Shown here piece by piece: positions 7,932 through 15,595 of a stretch of DNA of 24,341 nucleotides. The stretch lies in assembly GCA_964532385.1 (NCBI GenBank), contig CAZHHW010000049.1:1-24341 (forward strand), read 5' to 3'. This DNA comes from UBA6921 sp964532385. GTDB lineage: Bacteria; Pseudomonadota; Gammaproteobacteria; SG8-11. Below the pieces are notes generated by a model. That model was not told where the DNA came from. It ran no database searches and saw only the letters and a program-made list of their open reading frames with translations. The position numbers and the translations under genes were made by a program. The number at the start of each line of letters is the position of its first letter. Positions within the stretch are counted from its first letter, which is position 1.

Positions 7932-8628
7932 CCACTTGTTGCGTTGGGCGGCGCCACTGTGCGCGATATTGTTGTTGCTGGAAGGGTGCGGTACACACAC
8001 CTATCACTTGGTACAGCGAGGCGATACGTTGTATAGCGTGAGTTGGTCCTATGGTTACGATTACAAAGACGTGGCGCGCTGGAACGGCCTGCAATCGCCG
8101 TATGAATTGACGCCGGGCCAGCGCATTCGTTTTATACCGCCGCGCGGCCTTAAGGTGGCTGTACAGTCGAAGCCGGCGGTCGCCGAAGTTGCCGTGCCGC
8201 CGGTAACACATTTGCCGCACGAGCCGGCGGCGGCAAAGAACACAGGGGCCGTGACTTGGCATTGGCCGGCCGCGGGGAATATCATCGGGCATTTTGATGC
8301 GCAGGATTCTCTGAAGAAGGGTATTAACATCGCCGGTGAGCTCGGCCAGCCGGTGCGCGCGGCGGCCGCCGGAAAAGTTGTTTACAGCGGGAGTGGACTA
8401 ATCGGTTACGGTAAGCTTATTATCCTCAAGCATAACGAAACGCTACTTAGCGCGTACGCACATAATAAAGATCTCTTGGTGTCAGAAGGCGAGATCGTGG
8501 ATGTGGGGAAACAAATTGCAACGATGGGAAGTAGTGGTGCAAACGTTGTAATGCTGCATTTTGAAATCAGACGCGATGGGGTACCGGTGGATCCCATCGC
8601 GTATCTTCCTGGTCGGCAGTCGCAGTAG
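7915..8628 (+). CDS. nlpD: NlpD-like murein hydrolase activator lipoprotein
   Basis: NlpD is an outer-membrane lipoprotein that activates a cell-wall amidase at the division site. With the GTG at 7915 the protein has 237 residues. A hydrophobic signal ends in the lipobox LLEGC with the lipidated cysteine at about residue 25. A LysM domain follows (YHLVQRGDTLYSV to TPGQRIRF). The C-terminal LytM/M23 domain begins near KKGINIAGE. That domain looks enzymatically dead: the usual metal-binding HxGID reads KKGIN, and the final HxH reads MLH. This matches NlpD of E. coli, which activates rather than cuts. The exact start is uncertain: TTG at 7936 or 7939, placed after GAGAG, would also give a good signal peptide. 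It overlaps the pcm end and is 11 bp from rpoS. In E. coli the main rpoS promoter lies inside nlpD; I did not locate one here. Confidence 0.92.
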   Translation: MAGESSHLLRWAAPLCAILLLLEGCGTHTYHLVQRGDTLYSVSWSYGYDYKDVARWNGLQSPYELTPGQRIRFIPPRGLKVAVQSKPAVAEVAVPPVTHLPHEPAAAKNTGAVTWHWPAAGNIIGHFDAQDSLKKGINIAGELGQPVRAAAAGKVVYSGSGLIGYGKLIILKHNETLLSAYAHNKDLLVSEGEIVDVGKQIATMGSSGANVVMLHFEIRRDGVPVDPIAYLPGRQSQ

Positions 8629-8639
8629 AGGGGCTAGCG

Positions 8640-9656
8640 ATGTTGGAGCACACAGAAAAAGTCGAACGCATTTCCGATGTTGAAGATATTCCCGTCATGC
8701 TTGATGACGATTCCATCCTCGAAACCCTGGAAGCGGGTCTTGACGAAAACCTCGTCGAAGAAGAACCCGAAGAGGAAAAACCAAAACGCCCCACCGCCTA
8801 CAGCACGAGCGATGCCTCCGAAGGCGAGCTCGATGCAACCCGCATGTATCTGAACGAGATTGGCTTCTCCTCGCTGCTCACGGCCAAGGAAGAAGTCTAT
8901 TACTCGCGACGCTCGCTCAAGGGCGATAAAGACGCGCGGCGTGTGATGATCGTCAGCAATTTGCGTCTGGTGGTCAAGATTGCGCGGCGCTATCTGAATC
9001 GCGGGTTGGCGCTTCTTGATCTGATCGAAGAAGGCAATCTCGGCTTAATCCGCGCGGTGGAAAAATTCGATCCCGAGCGCGGGTTTCGTTTTTCGACCTA
9101 CGCCACGTGGTGGATACGCCAGACCATTGAGCGCGGCTTGATGAACCAGACGCGCACCATCCGTTTGCCGATTCATGTCGTGAAAGAAATCAATATTTAC
9201 CTGCGCGCGGCCCGGCATCTTGCGCAAACGCTGGATCATGAACCCAGCGCGGAAGACATCGCCGCCATGCTCGACCGGCCCATCGGCGATGTAAAGCGCA
9301 TGCTCGGTCTGAACGAGCGCGTTACCTCGGTGGATGTGCCGGTGATCAAAGACACCGACAAGTCGCTCCTCGACGCCATCCCCGATGAACAAAATGTCGA
9401 TCCCGCCACGCTGCTGCAAGACAGCGATATCCGCGCCAATATCGAAGAGTGGCTCAATCAGCTCAACGACAAACAACGCGAGGTTGTCGAACGGCGCTTC
9501 GGGTTGAACAGCCGCGACGTTGCGACACTTGAAGAAGTCGGTAACGAGCTGGGTGTAACGCGCGAACGCGTGCGTCAAATCCAGATGGAAGCCTTGAAGC
9601 GCTTGCGTGAAATTCTGGAGCGCGACGGTTTTTCAATGGATGTCCTGCTGAAATAA
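8640..9656 (+). CDS. rpoS: RNA polymerase sigma factor RpoS (sigma-38)
   Basis: RpoS directs RNA polymerase to stationary-phase and general stress promoters. The 338-residue protein has an acidic N-terminal region 1.1 (with EEEPEEEK near residues 40-47). Region 1.2 begins at LDATRMYLNEIG, region 2 contains NLRLVVKIARRYLNRGL, DLIEEGNLGL and FSTYATWWIRQTIERG, region 3 follows RLPIHVVKEIN, and region 4 ends in the helix-turn-helix TLEEVGNELGVTRERVRQIQ. The LPIHVVKEINIYLRAAR stretch and the length favour RpoS over RpoD or RpoH, and the nlpD neighbour confirms it. The ATG has a strong AGAGGGG upstream. The gene downstream converges after only 34 bp. Confidence 0.97.
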   Translation: MLEHTEKVERISDVEDIPVMLDDDSILETLEAGLDENLVEEEPEEEKPKRPTAYSTSDASEGELDATRMYLNEIGFSSLLTAKEEVYYSRRSLKGDKDARRVMIVSNLRLVVKIARRYLNRGLALLDLIEEGNLGLIRAVEKFDPERGFRFSTYATWWIRQTIERGLMNQTRTIRLPIHVVKEINIYLRAARHLAQTLDHEPSAEDIAAMLDRPIGDVKRMLGLNERVTSVDVPVIKDTDKSLLDAIPDEQNVDPATLLQDSDIRANIEEWLNQLNDKQREVVERRFGLNSRDVATLEEVGNELGVTRERVRQIQMEALKRLREILERDGFSMDVLLK

Positions 9657-9662
9657 GAGAAG

Positions 9663-9682
9663 AGGGCGTGCTTGCGAGCCCT
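9663..9682. terminator. Possible weak hairpin between convergent genes
   Basis: AGGGC at 9663-9667 can pair with GCCCT at 9678-9682 across a 10-base loop. It sits between the ends of rpoS and the convergent Mth938-like gene, where a shared terminator would be expected. There is no T-tract on either side, so an intrinsic terminator is only a weak possibility. Confidence 0.25.
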
Positions 9683-9690
9683 GACAGCAT

Positions 9691-10137
9691 TCAGCCTGTA
9701 ATAAAGCCGGCCACGACGTTGCGGCCTTCCGCCATCAAGATGTTATACGTGCGGCAGGCGGCGCCGTTGTCCATGATCTCCACGCCCACACCGTGCTGAT
9801 AAAACCTGCGCAGCCAGCCTGGGTTTGGAAAACGAACGCTTAAGCCCGTGCCCAGCAACACCACTTCGGGGTCGAAGTCTGCGATGACATTCAGGTGTTC
9901 TTCATTCAGCTCTGCAAAGCGCTGCGGCGCCCAGTCACGCTGCAGCTGCTGCGGCGCAATAATGAAACTCGCCGTCAACTGCTCCTCGAGTAGTATCTGT
10001 CGTTGCGCATCAGGCGCGACCGGTAGCGCTACCACATTCCCGGCGGCACGTGCGGGCGGATAGGCGACGGTGATCCGGCCCGGTGCATAATTGCGAATGA
10101 TGTAACCGGCCGGGCCGGGATCCTGAGTGAATTTCAT
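9691..10137 (-). CDS. Mth938-like (DUF498) domain protein
   Basis: This small cytoplasmic protein of 148 residues belongs to the Mth938/Xcc1710-like family (DUF498), whose molecular function is unknown. Visible family features are an N-terminal beta-rich segment (ITVAYP), a central PEVVLLGTGLSVRFP block and the terminal MDNGAACRTYNILMAEGRNVVAGFI block. The frame opens three codons earlier with a TTG, but the ATG at 10137 gives the usual MKF start. No clear ribosome binding site is seen. It converges on rpoS and diverges from alaC. Confidence 0.85.
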   Translation of the reverse strand: MKFTQDPGPAGYIIRNYAPGRITVAYPPARAAGNVVALPVAPDAQRQILLEEQLTASFIIAPQQLQRDWAPQRFAELNEEHLNVIADFDPEVVLLGTGLSVRFPNPGWLRRFYQHGVGVEIMDNGAACRTYNILMAEGRNVVAGFITG

Positions 10138-10207
10138 GCGTAGCAACTTTGCCCAGCAGTGTGCGTCGCGTCAAATGCTTTCCGTGGTCTTTTCACGGTC
10201 CCGTTCA

Positions 10208-10236
10208 TTGACAGCATGGGTGCCTGCCAGTAAGTT
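10208..10236 (+). promoter_or_regulatory. Candidate sigma-70 promoter for alaC-hom-thrC
   Basis: TTGACA at 10208-10213 is a perfect -35 box. It is followed after exactly 17 bases by TAAGTT at 10231-10236, which keeps the most conserved -10 positions (TA....T). Transcription would start about 45 bases before the alaC start codon. This is a pattern match by eye only. Confidence 0.35.
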
Positions 10237-10287
10237 ACACACCTTTTAGCGCCGCTGCATTGGGGCGATCACTGTAGGGTTTTACGC

Positions 10288-11493
10288 TTGATTACCGACT
10301 TTCCGCGTCTTAAACGGCTGCCACCGTATGTGTTCGCCATCGTCACCGAGCTGAAAAAGAAAGCCCGGGCGCGCGGCGAAGACATTATTGATTTCGGCAT
10401 GGGCAATCCCGATCAGCCGACGCCGCAACACATCGTCGACAAGCTGGTGGAAGCCGCTCAGCGTCCCGACACCCACCGTTATTCGGTGTCCAAGGGCGTG
10501 CCGCGCCTGCGCCGCGCCATTTGTAATTGGTACAAGCAGCGCTTTGATGTGGATCTGGACATGGACAGCGAAGCCATTGTCACCATCGGTTCGAAAGAGG
10601 GCTTGGCGCATCTGGCGCTGGCCACCGTCGGGGCGGGCGATGTCGTGCTGGTGCCTAACCCGGCCTATCCAATTCATCCGTACGGATTTGTGATTGCCGG
10701 CGCCGACATCCGCCATGTGCCGCTGGTGCCGGGGGTAGACTTCTTCGAGGAATTGCAGCGCGCGATCCGCGAAAGCTGGCCCAAGCCGAAATTTCTGGTG
10801 TTGAATTTCCCCGGCAACCCGACCACGCAGTGTGTGGACCTGGATTTTTTCGAGAAGGTGGTCGCGATTGCGCGCGAACATCAGATTTGGGTGATTCACG
10901 ATATTGCCTACACCGACATTGTGTTCGATGGTTATGTGGCGCCTTCGATCCTGCAAATTCCCGGCGCAAAAGACGTCGCGGTGGAGTTCTACACGCTCTC
11001 GAAAAGTTATAACATGCCCGGCTGGCGCATCGGTTTCATGGTCGGCAACGCCACGCTGGTGACCGCCTTGGGACGTATCAAGTCGTATCTGGATTACGGC
11101 ATGTTCACGCCGGTGCAGGTGGCGGCCATCGCCGCGCTGGAAGGTCCGCAGGAATGCGTGAAAGAAATTTGCGAGATGTATCGCAAGCGCCGCGATGTCT
11201 TGTGCAAGGGGCTGAATTCGATCGGCTGGAAAGTCGACAAGCCCAAGGCCACCATGTTTGTCTGGGCGCCGATTCCGGAACGCTATCGTGCGCTGGGTTC
11301 GTTGGAATTTTCCAAGCGTCTGCTCGACGAAGCCAAGGTGGCGGTGTCGCCCGGGGTCGGGTTTGGACAATACGGCGACGATCATGTGCGCTTCGCCCTG
11401 ATTGAAAACGAACATCGCACCCGCCAGGCGATCCGCGGCATCCGCGAGATGTTCCGTAAGGACGACAAGGCGGCGAAGAAGGGGGCTAAATAG
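10288..11493 (+). CDS. alaC: Alanine transaminase AlaC (PLP aminotransferase)
   Basis: AlaC is a fold-type I, PLP-dependent aminotransferase that makes alanine from pyruvate with glutamate as amino donor. The 401-residue protein shows FGMGNPDQPTP near 36-46, the substrate-binding NFPGNPTTQ at 173-181, DIAYTDIVFDG at 205-215, and the Schiff-base lysine K239 in TLSKSYNMPGWRIGF. Length and motifs fit the AlaC/YfdZ group. The start is TTG after TAGGG; no ATG lies near the conserved N-terminus. It overlaps hom by one base, and this linkage with homoserine dehydrogenase and threonine synthase is common in beta- and gammaproteobacteria. Related aminotransferases can have broader or different substrates, so the exact substrate is inferred. 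Confidence 0.92.
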   Translation: MITDFPRLKRLPPYVFAIVTELKKKARARGEDIIDFGMGNPDQPTPQHIVDKLVEAAQRPDTHRYSVSKGVPRLRRAICNWYKQRFDVDLDMDSEAIVTIGSKEGLAHLALATVGAGDVVLVPNPAYPIHPYGFVIAGADIRHVPLVPGVDFFEELQRAIRESWPKPKFLVLNFPGNPTTQCVDLDFFEKVVAIAREHQIWVIHDIAYTDIVFDGYVAPSILQIPGAKDVAVEFYTLSKSYNMPGWRIGFMVGNATLVTALGRIKSYLDYGMFTPVQVAAIAALEGPQECVKEICEMYRKRRDVLCKGLNSIGWKVDKPKATMFVWAPIPERYRALGSLEFSKRLLDEAKVAVSPGVGFGQYGDDHVRFALIENEHRTRQAIRGIREMFRKDDKAAKKGAK

Positions 11494-12803
11494 TGCGGCC
11501 GGTTAAAGTGGGTTTATTGGGTATAGGCACGGTCGGCGGCGGCACGGTGCGCGTGTTGAAACGCAATGCGCTGGAAATAGCGCGGCGCGCGGGACGCGGT
11601 ATCGAAGTGGTGCACGCGGCGGCGCGCGATCTGGGCAAGCAACGGATCGCCGACATGCAGGGTATCAAACTCACCAACGATCCGTTCGAGGTGGTGAACA
11701 ATCCCGAGCTTGACATCGTGGTCGAACTCATCGGCGGCGACGGTGTGGCGCGTGATCTGGTGACCCAGGCAATTGCTAATGGCAAGCACGTGGTCACGGC
11801 GAATAAAGCCCTCATCGCCAGACACGGCAATGAAATTTTCACGCAGGCGCAAAGCCAGGGCGTGATGGTGGCGTTCGAAGCGGCGGTCGCGGGCGGGATT
11901 CCGATTATCAAAGCGATCCGCGAAGGACTGGCGGGCAACCGCATTGAATGGCTGGCGGGTATTATCAACGGCACGACCAATTTTATTCTCACCGAGATGC
12001 GCGACAGGGGTCGTGACTTTGCCGATGTGCTTAAAGAAGCGCAGATGCTGGGTTATGCCGAGGCCGATCCAACTTTTGATGTGGAAGGGATCGACGCCGC
12101 GCACAAGCTCACGATTCTGGCTGCGATCGCATTCGGGATTCCATTGCAATTCTCCCGTGTGTATACCGAGGGCATTTCCAGGTTAACCAGCGAAGATGTG
12201 AGTTATGCCGAGCAATTGGGTTATCGCATCAAAATGCTCGGGATTGCGCGCCGTGCTGCGCAAGGCGTGGAACTGCGCGTGCATCCCACGCTGGTGCCGT
12301 ATCGCCGCCTGATCGCGAATGTGGATGGCGTGATGAACGCGGTATTGATCAAGGGTGATGCGGCCGGGCCAACTTTGTATTATGGCCCCGGGGCGGGTGC
12401 CGAACCGACCGCTTCGGCGGTGGTGGCCGATCTGGTCGACGTGGTGCGCATGTTGACGGCGGACCCCGACAATCGCGTACCGCATCTTGCGTTTCAGCCA
12501 GACGCGTTGTCGGATTTGCCGATTCTGGCGATGGATGATGTCGAAACCTCGTATTATTTACGCTTGCGAGCGCAAGACCGGCCGGGGGTGCTGGCGGATG
12601 TGACGCGTATTCTGAGCGAGATGCATATCAGCATCGAAGCCATCATCCAAAAAGACACCACCAATGACATCGCTACGGTAATTTTGCTGACGCACCGTGT
12701 GCTGGAAAAGAATATGAATCAGGCGATCAAGCGCATTGAGGAATTGCCGACAATAACCGGGGGCATCATGCGCATCCGCATGGAGCAACTAAACGCGAAT
12801 TAA
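11493..12803 (+). CDS. hom: Homoserine dehydrogenase
   Basis: This enzyme reduces aspartate semialdehyde to homoserine with NAD(P)H, the branch point to threonine and methionine. The 436-residue protein has the dinucleotide-binding motif GLLGIGTVGGG at 7-17, VVTANKALIARHG in the catalytic core, and GIINGTTNFILTEM. A C-terminal ACT domain begins near RLRAQDRPGVLADVTRIL, which in this family gives feedback control by threonine. It is the monofunctional form without an aspartokinase domain. The GTG start shares one base with the alaC stop (TAGTG) and has a strong GAAGGGGG upstream, so the two genes are probably translationally coupled. thrC follows after 56 bp. Confidence 0.96.
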   Translation: MRPVKVGLLGIGTVGGGTVRVLKRNALEIARRAGRGIEVVHAAARDLGKQRIADMQGIKLTNDPFEVVNNPELDIVVELIGGDGVARDLVTQAIANGKHVVTANKALIARHGNEIFTQAQSQGVMVAFEAAVAGGIPIIKAIREGLAGNRIEWLAGIINGTTNFILTEMRDRGRDFADVLKEAQMLGYAEADPTFDVEGIDAAHKLTILAAIAFGIPLQFSRVYTEGISRLTSEDVSYAEQLGYRIKMLGIARRAAQGVELRVHPTLVPYRRLIANVDGVMNAVLIKGDAAGPTLYYGPGAGAEPTASAVVADLVDVVRMLTADPDNRVPHLAFQPDALSDLPILAMDDVETSYYLRLRAQDRPGVLADVTRILSEMHISIEAIIQKDTTNDIATVILLTHRVLEKNMNQAIKRIEELPTITGGIMRIRMEQLNAN

Positions 12804-12815
12804 GCTGTGGGTTAC

Positions 12816-12827
12816 GCCCCGCGGGGC
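12816..12827. other. Perfect 12-bp GC palindrome between hom and thrC
   Basis: GCCCCGCGGGGC is fully self-complementary and lies in the 56-bp hom-thrC gap, 20 bases upstream of the thrC ribosome binding site. It has no T-tract and is too short for a normal looped hairpin, so it is unlikely to terminate transcription. I see no thr attenuator leader peptide. Confidence 0.3.
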
Positions 12828-12859
12828 TAAACTAGCTTGCGCATCATTTGGAGTTTTTC

Positions 12860-13942
12860 ATGACCTTTCGTCCACGCTATACCGGCTTGATCGAAAAATA
12901 TCGCGACCGGCTGCCGATTCACGACGACACGCGCATCATCAGTTTAGGTGAAGGCGATACGCCGCTGATCCGGCTCAACAACATTCCGCGTGACCTGAAA
13001 AAAGACGTCGATATTTACATTAAATTCGAAGGCTTGAATCCGACCGGCTCGTTCAAGGATCGCGGCATGACCATGGCCGTCACCAAGGCGGTGGAAGAAG
13101 GCAGCCATGCCATCATCTGTGCTTCGACCGGCAACACTTCGGCGTCCGCCGCCGCCTATGCGGCGCGTGCGGGCATCACCGCCTTCGTATTGATTCCCGA
13201 CGGCAAGATCGCGATGGGCAAGCTGGCGCAGGCCATGATTCACGGCGCGGTGGTGATTCAGATCAAGGGTAACTTCGACGCGGGCATGGAGCTTGTAAAA
13301 CAGGTCGGTCTGGAAGCGCCGGTCACGATCGTGAATTCCATCAATCCCTATCGCTTGCAAGGACAGAAGACGGCCGCATTTGAAATCGTCGAAGAATTGG
13401 GCGCCGCACCGGATTATCACTGCATTCCGGTAGGAAACGCGGGCAACATCTCGGCGCATTGGATGGGTTATTCCGAGTATCACGATCATGGAATAGTCAA
13501 CAACAGGCCTATTATGGTGGGCTACCAGGCAAGCGGTGCGGCGCCGTTCTTGCGCGGTAAAATGGTGGATAACCCTGAAACCGTCGCGACCGCGATCCGC
13601 ATCGGTCATCCGCAATCGTGGGACAAAGCCTGGGTCGTACAGCGCGAGTCGGGAGGCTGGTTCGACGAATGCACCGACGAGGAAATACTTTCCGCGCAGC
13701 GCTTGCTTGCGCATAAGGAAGGTATTTTTTGCGAGCCGGCATCGGCCGCGTCGGTGGCGGGCGCGTTGCGCGATATCGCCGGCGGCAAAATTCGCGACGG
13801 CAGCAAAGTGGTTTGCACACTGACGGGTCATGGCTTGAAAGATCCGGATACGGCAATCAAACAAAGCACAACGACCGTCGTGACTGTTGATGCTACGCTG
13901 GCGGCTGTAAAAGCCGCGCTCATGAAACACATCACGCGCTGA
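12860..13942 (+). CDS. thrC: Threonine synthase
   Basis: Threonine synthase converts O-phosphohomoserine to threonine with PLP. The 360-residue protein is of the shorter fold-type II form. The PLP lysine is K66 in NPTGSFKDRG, followed by ASTGNTSASAAAYAARAG and the later glycine-rich PVGNAGN phosphate-binding loop. The open frame begins at a TTG at 12848, but that codon is part of the ribosome binding site TTGGAG, so the ATG at 12860 is the start. With alaC and hom it makes a compact amino-acid synthesis operon; hom and thrC catalyse two of the last three steps of the threonine pathway. Homoserine kinase is not in the window. Confidence 0.96.
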   Translation: MTFRPRYTGLIEKYRDRLPIHDDTRIISLGEGDTPLIRLNNIPRDLKKDVDIYIKFEGLNPTGSFKDRGMTMAVTKAVEEGSHAIICASTGNTSASAAAYAARAGITAFVLIPDGKIAMGKLAQAMIHGAVVIQIKGNFDAGMELVKQVGLEAPVTIVNSINPYRLQGQKTAAFEIVEELGAAPDYHCIPVGNAGNISAHWMGYSEYHDHGIVNNRPIMVGYQASGAAPFLRGKMVDNPETVATAIRIGHPQSWDKAWVVQRESGGWFDECTDEEILSAQRLLAHKEGIFCEPASAASVAGALRDIAGGKIRDGSKVVCTLTGHGLKDPDTAIKQSTTTVVTVDATLAAVKAALMKHITR

Positions 13943-13975
13943 ACACTTGATTCACGTTTAAAAAATATACTTCAT

Positions 13976-14587
13976 ATGCCAGACCTCAATACTGCGGTTG
14001 GACAAGATTGGCTGGTGACTGTTATTGCCGTTGTTATCGCCGTGGCAGTCACGATTTTGGTCCCGATCCTGATGCGGCGTTACCGGCGTGATGCCGAACA
14101 GCGGCGGGTTGCCAAGATCATCAAGGCGCTAAATATCACGGCGCTCAAGAACGTTGCGTTTCCGGATGGCATGGACAGTTATGTCTTTATCGATTATCTG
14201 CTGCTCACCCCGGCCGGGATCGTGGTGCTCGATTTGCAGGACTATAACGGGTTCATTTTTGGCGGCCCGAATATAGATCAGTGGACGCAAATGGTGCGGC
14301 AGCGCGGATATAAATTTGAAAATCCGCTGCACCAGAACGCGTGGCGGGTTCAGATTATCCGTTCCCTGGTAGAAGATGCGCCGCTGATCGGCAAAGTGGT
14401 GTTTTCCTCCGTCAGTCAGTTTCCCAAAGGTATTCCGGATGGGGTTGTGCATGTCTCGACATTAAGCGAAGATCTCGCGCAATTGGTCGACAACAAGGCA
14501 ATGCCGGAAATCGTGCGCAAGGCCTGGGATAAATTGTCAACACATGCAATCGATGCGCGCTCGCCGGATTGGAAAAAAATCCATTGA
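13976..14587 (+). CDS. Membrane-anchored NERD-domain protein
   Basis: The 203-residue protein has one N-terminal membrane helix (about 13-33) followed by a basic stretch (RRYRRDAEQRR). A NERD (nuclease-related) domain then covers about residues 45-150, predicted to face the cytoplasm. The core reads FIDYLLLTPAGIVVLDLQDYNGFIFGG. By comparison with typical NERD domains, D73 and D86 match the acidic positions. The usual lysine of the E-x-K triad is Q88, so nuclease activity may be lost or altered. The family's role is unknown; DNA processing has been proposed from its relation to PD-(D/E)XK nucleases. It lies 33 bp after thrC and its stop is followed 36 bp later by the yceH start, so it is likely co-transcribed. 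No clear ribosome binding site precedes the ATG. Confidence 0.8.
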   Translation: MPDLNTAVGQDWLVTVIAVVIAVAVTILVPILMRRYRRDAEQRRVAKIIKALNITALKNVAFPDGMDSYVFIDYLLLTPAGIVVLDLQDYNGFIFGGPNIDQWTQMVRQRGYKFENPLHQNAWRVQIIRSLVEDAPLIGKVVFSSVSQFPKGIPDGVVHVSTLSEDLAQLVDNKAMPEIVRKAWDKLSTHAIDARSPDWKKIH

Positions 14588-14623
14588 TTGCCTGCCGCAT
14601 GCGGACGACGTGGAGCAACCGTA

Positions 14624-15304
14624 TTGAAAATTGTATTGAGCCTGATTGAAGCGCGCGTGCTCGGTTGCCTGATTGAAAAGGAAATGACCACGCCCGACTA
14701 TTATCCTTTGTCGCTGAATTCGTTAACCAATGCCTGCAATCAAAAATCGAATCGCAATCCATTGATGGATCTCGATGAATCCGCCGTGCAGCACACTCTC
14801 GATGACCTGATAAAAAAGCGTCTCGTCGTGCCCAAGAGTTCATCCGGCAGCCGTGTCGCAAAATTTGCCCACCGTCTGAGCAATCCAATTACCAACGCGA
14901 TGGATTTCTCCACACAGGAATTGGCCGTGCTTTGTGAATTACTGGTGCGCGGACCGCAAACAGCGGGTGAATTACGCACCCATGCCGGCCGGCTTACTGA
15001 ATTTGCAGATGTCGCGCAGATCGATGCGGTATTGAAAAAATTGCAGAGCCGTGAGGATGGTCCATTTGTGACCGAATTACCGCGCCAGGCGGGACGGCGC
15101 GAAGTTCGCCATGCGCAATTGTTTACCGAGCTCCCGGATGAGATTCAAGGTTCCGCCGATGATCGGGGTGCGGATCTAAAATCCGTATCGGTAGCGGAGC
15201 GTGTTAGCGCACTGGAACACGAGGTAGCGGCATTACGCGCTGAGGCCGCAGACTTGCGTCAACAACTGAATGAACTGGCAAGCAAGGCAGCAGGTGCGGC
15301 GTGA
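14624..15304 (+). CDS. yceH: YceH family protein (UPF0502/DUF480)
   Basis: The 226-residue protein matches the E. coli YceH family. The signatures are LIEARVLGCLIEKEMTTPDYYPLS, TNACNQKSNRNP and the second-domain RGPQTAGELRTHAGRL. The family folds as two winged-helix domains; its function is unknown, although DNA binding is suspected. The C-terminus (about 180-220) is a predicted coiled coil (VSALEHEVAALRAEAADLRQ). The frame is open from 14588, directly after the NERD stop. I chose the TTG at 14624 because it follows GGAG by 8 bases and aligns with YceH N-termini. The stop overlaps the GTG of the next gene (GTGA). Confidence 0.9.
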   Translation: MKIVLSLIEARVLGCLIEKEMTTPDYYPLSLNSLTNACNQKSNRNPLMDLDESAVQHTLDDLIKKRLVVPKSSSGSRVAKFAHRLSNPITNAMDFSTQELAVLCELLVRGPQTAGELRTHAGRLTEFADVAQIDAVLKKLQSREDGPFVTELPRQAGRREVRHAQLFTELPDEIQGSADDRGADLKSVSVAERVSALEHEVAALRAEAADLRQQLNELASKAAGAA

Positions 15305-15573
15305 CCAGTGCGTGCGTGCCGTGTTCAATCTACCGTAGCGCGAAGAAGGCGGACAGCTATCTCTATGTCGAGCGTGAAAACGATTTTACGCGGGTACCGC
15401 AAGCGTTACTTGATATGCTCGGGACACTGACCTGCGTCATGTCGTTGGAATTGCACCCGCAGCGCAAGCTGGCGCAAGTGGATGTAGTCCACGTGATGCA
15501 GCACCTGAAGGAGCAGGGGTATTATCTGCAAATGCCGCCCAGATCATGGGGGCAGTCTGCGTCGTTGCAATGA
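15301..15573 (+). CDS. ycgL: YcgL domain protein
   Basis: This 90-residue cytoplasmic protein matches the YcgL family, found almost only in gammaproteobacteria and of unknown function. Family features are CSIYRSAKKADSYLYVERE, then FTRVPQALLDMLG, and the C-terminal LKEQGYYLQMPP. The GTG start overlaps the yceH stop by four bases, indicating translational coupling. It is the last gene of the plus-strand run that begins at alaC; the next gene converges after 22 bp. Confidence 0.9.
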   Translation: MTSACVPCSIYRSAKKADSYLYVERENDFTRVPQALLDMLGTLTCVMSLELHPQRKLAQVDVVHVMQHLKEQGYYLQMPPRSWGQSASLQ

Positions 15574-15595
15574 AGATCAAGTGTGTTTAATTCAA

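Noticed and set aside
12804..12859. Threonine attenuator or riboswitch before thrC
   Set aside because: The gap is only 56 bp with a single short palindrome; there is no leader peptide rich in Thr/Ile codons and no terminator.
12944..13930. 328-codon open frame antisense to thrC
   Set aside because: It has the same low-complexity His/Arg-rich character as other antisense shadows and is fully covered by a confident thrC.
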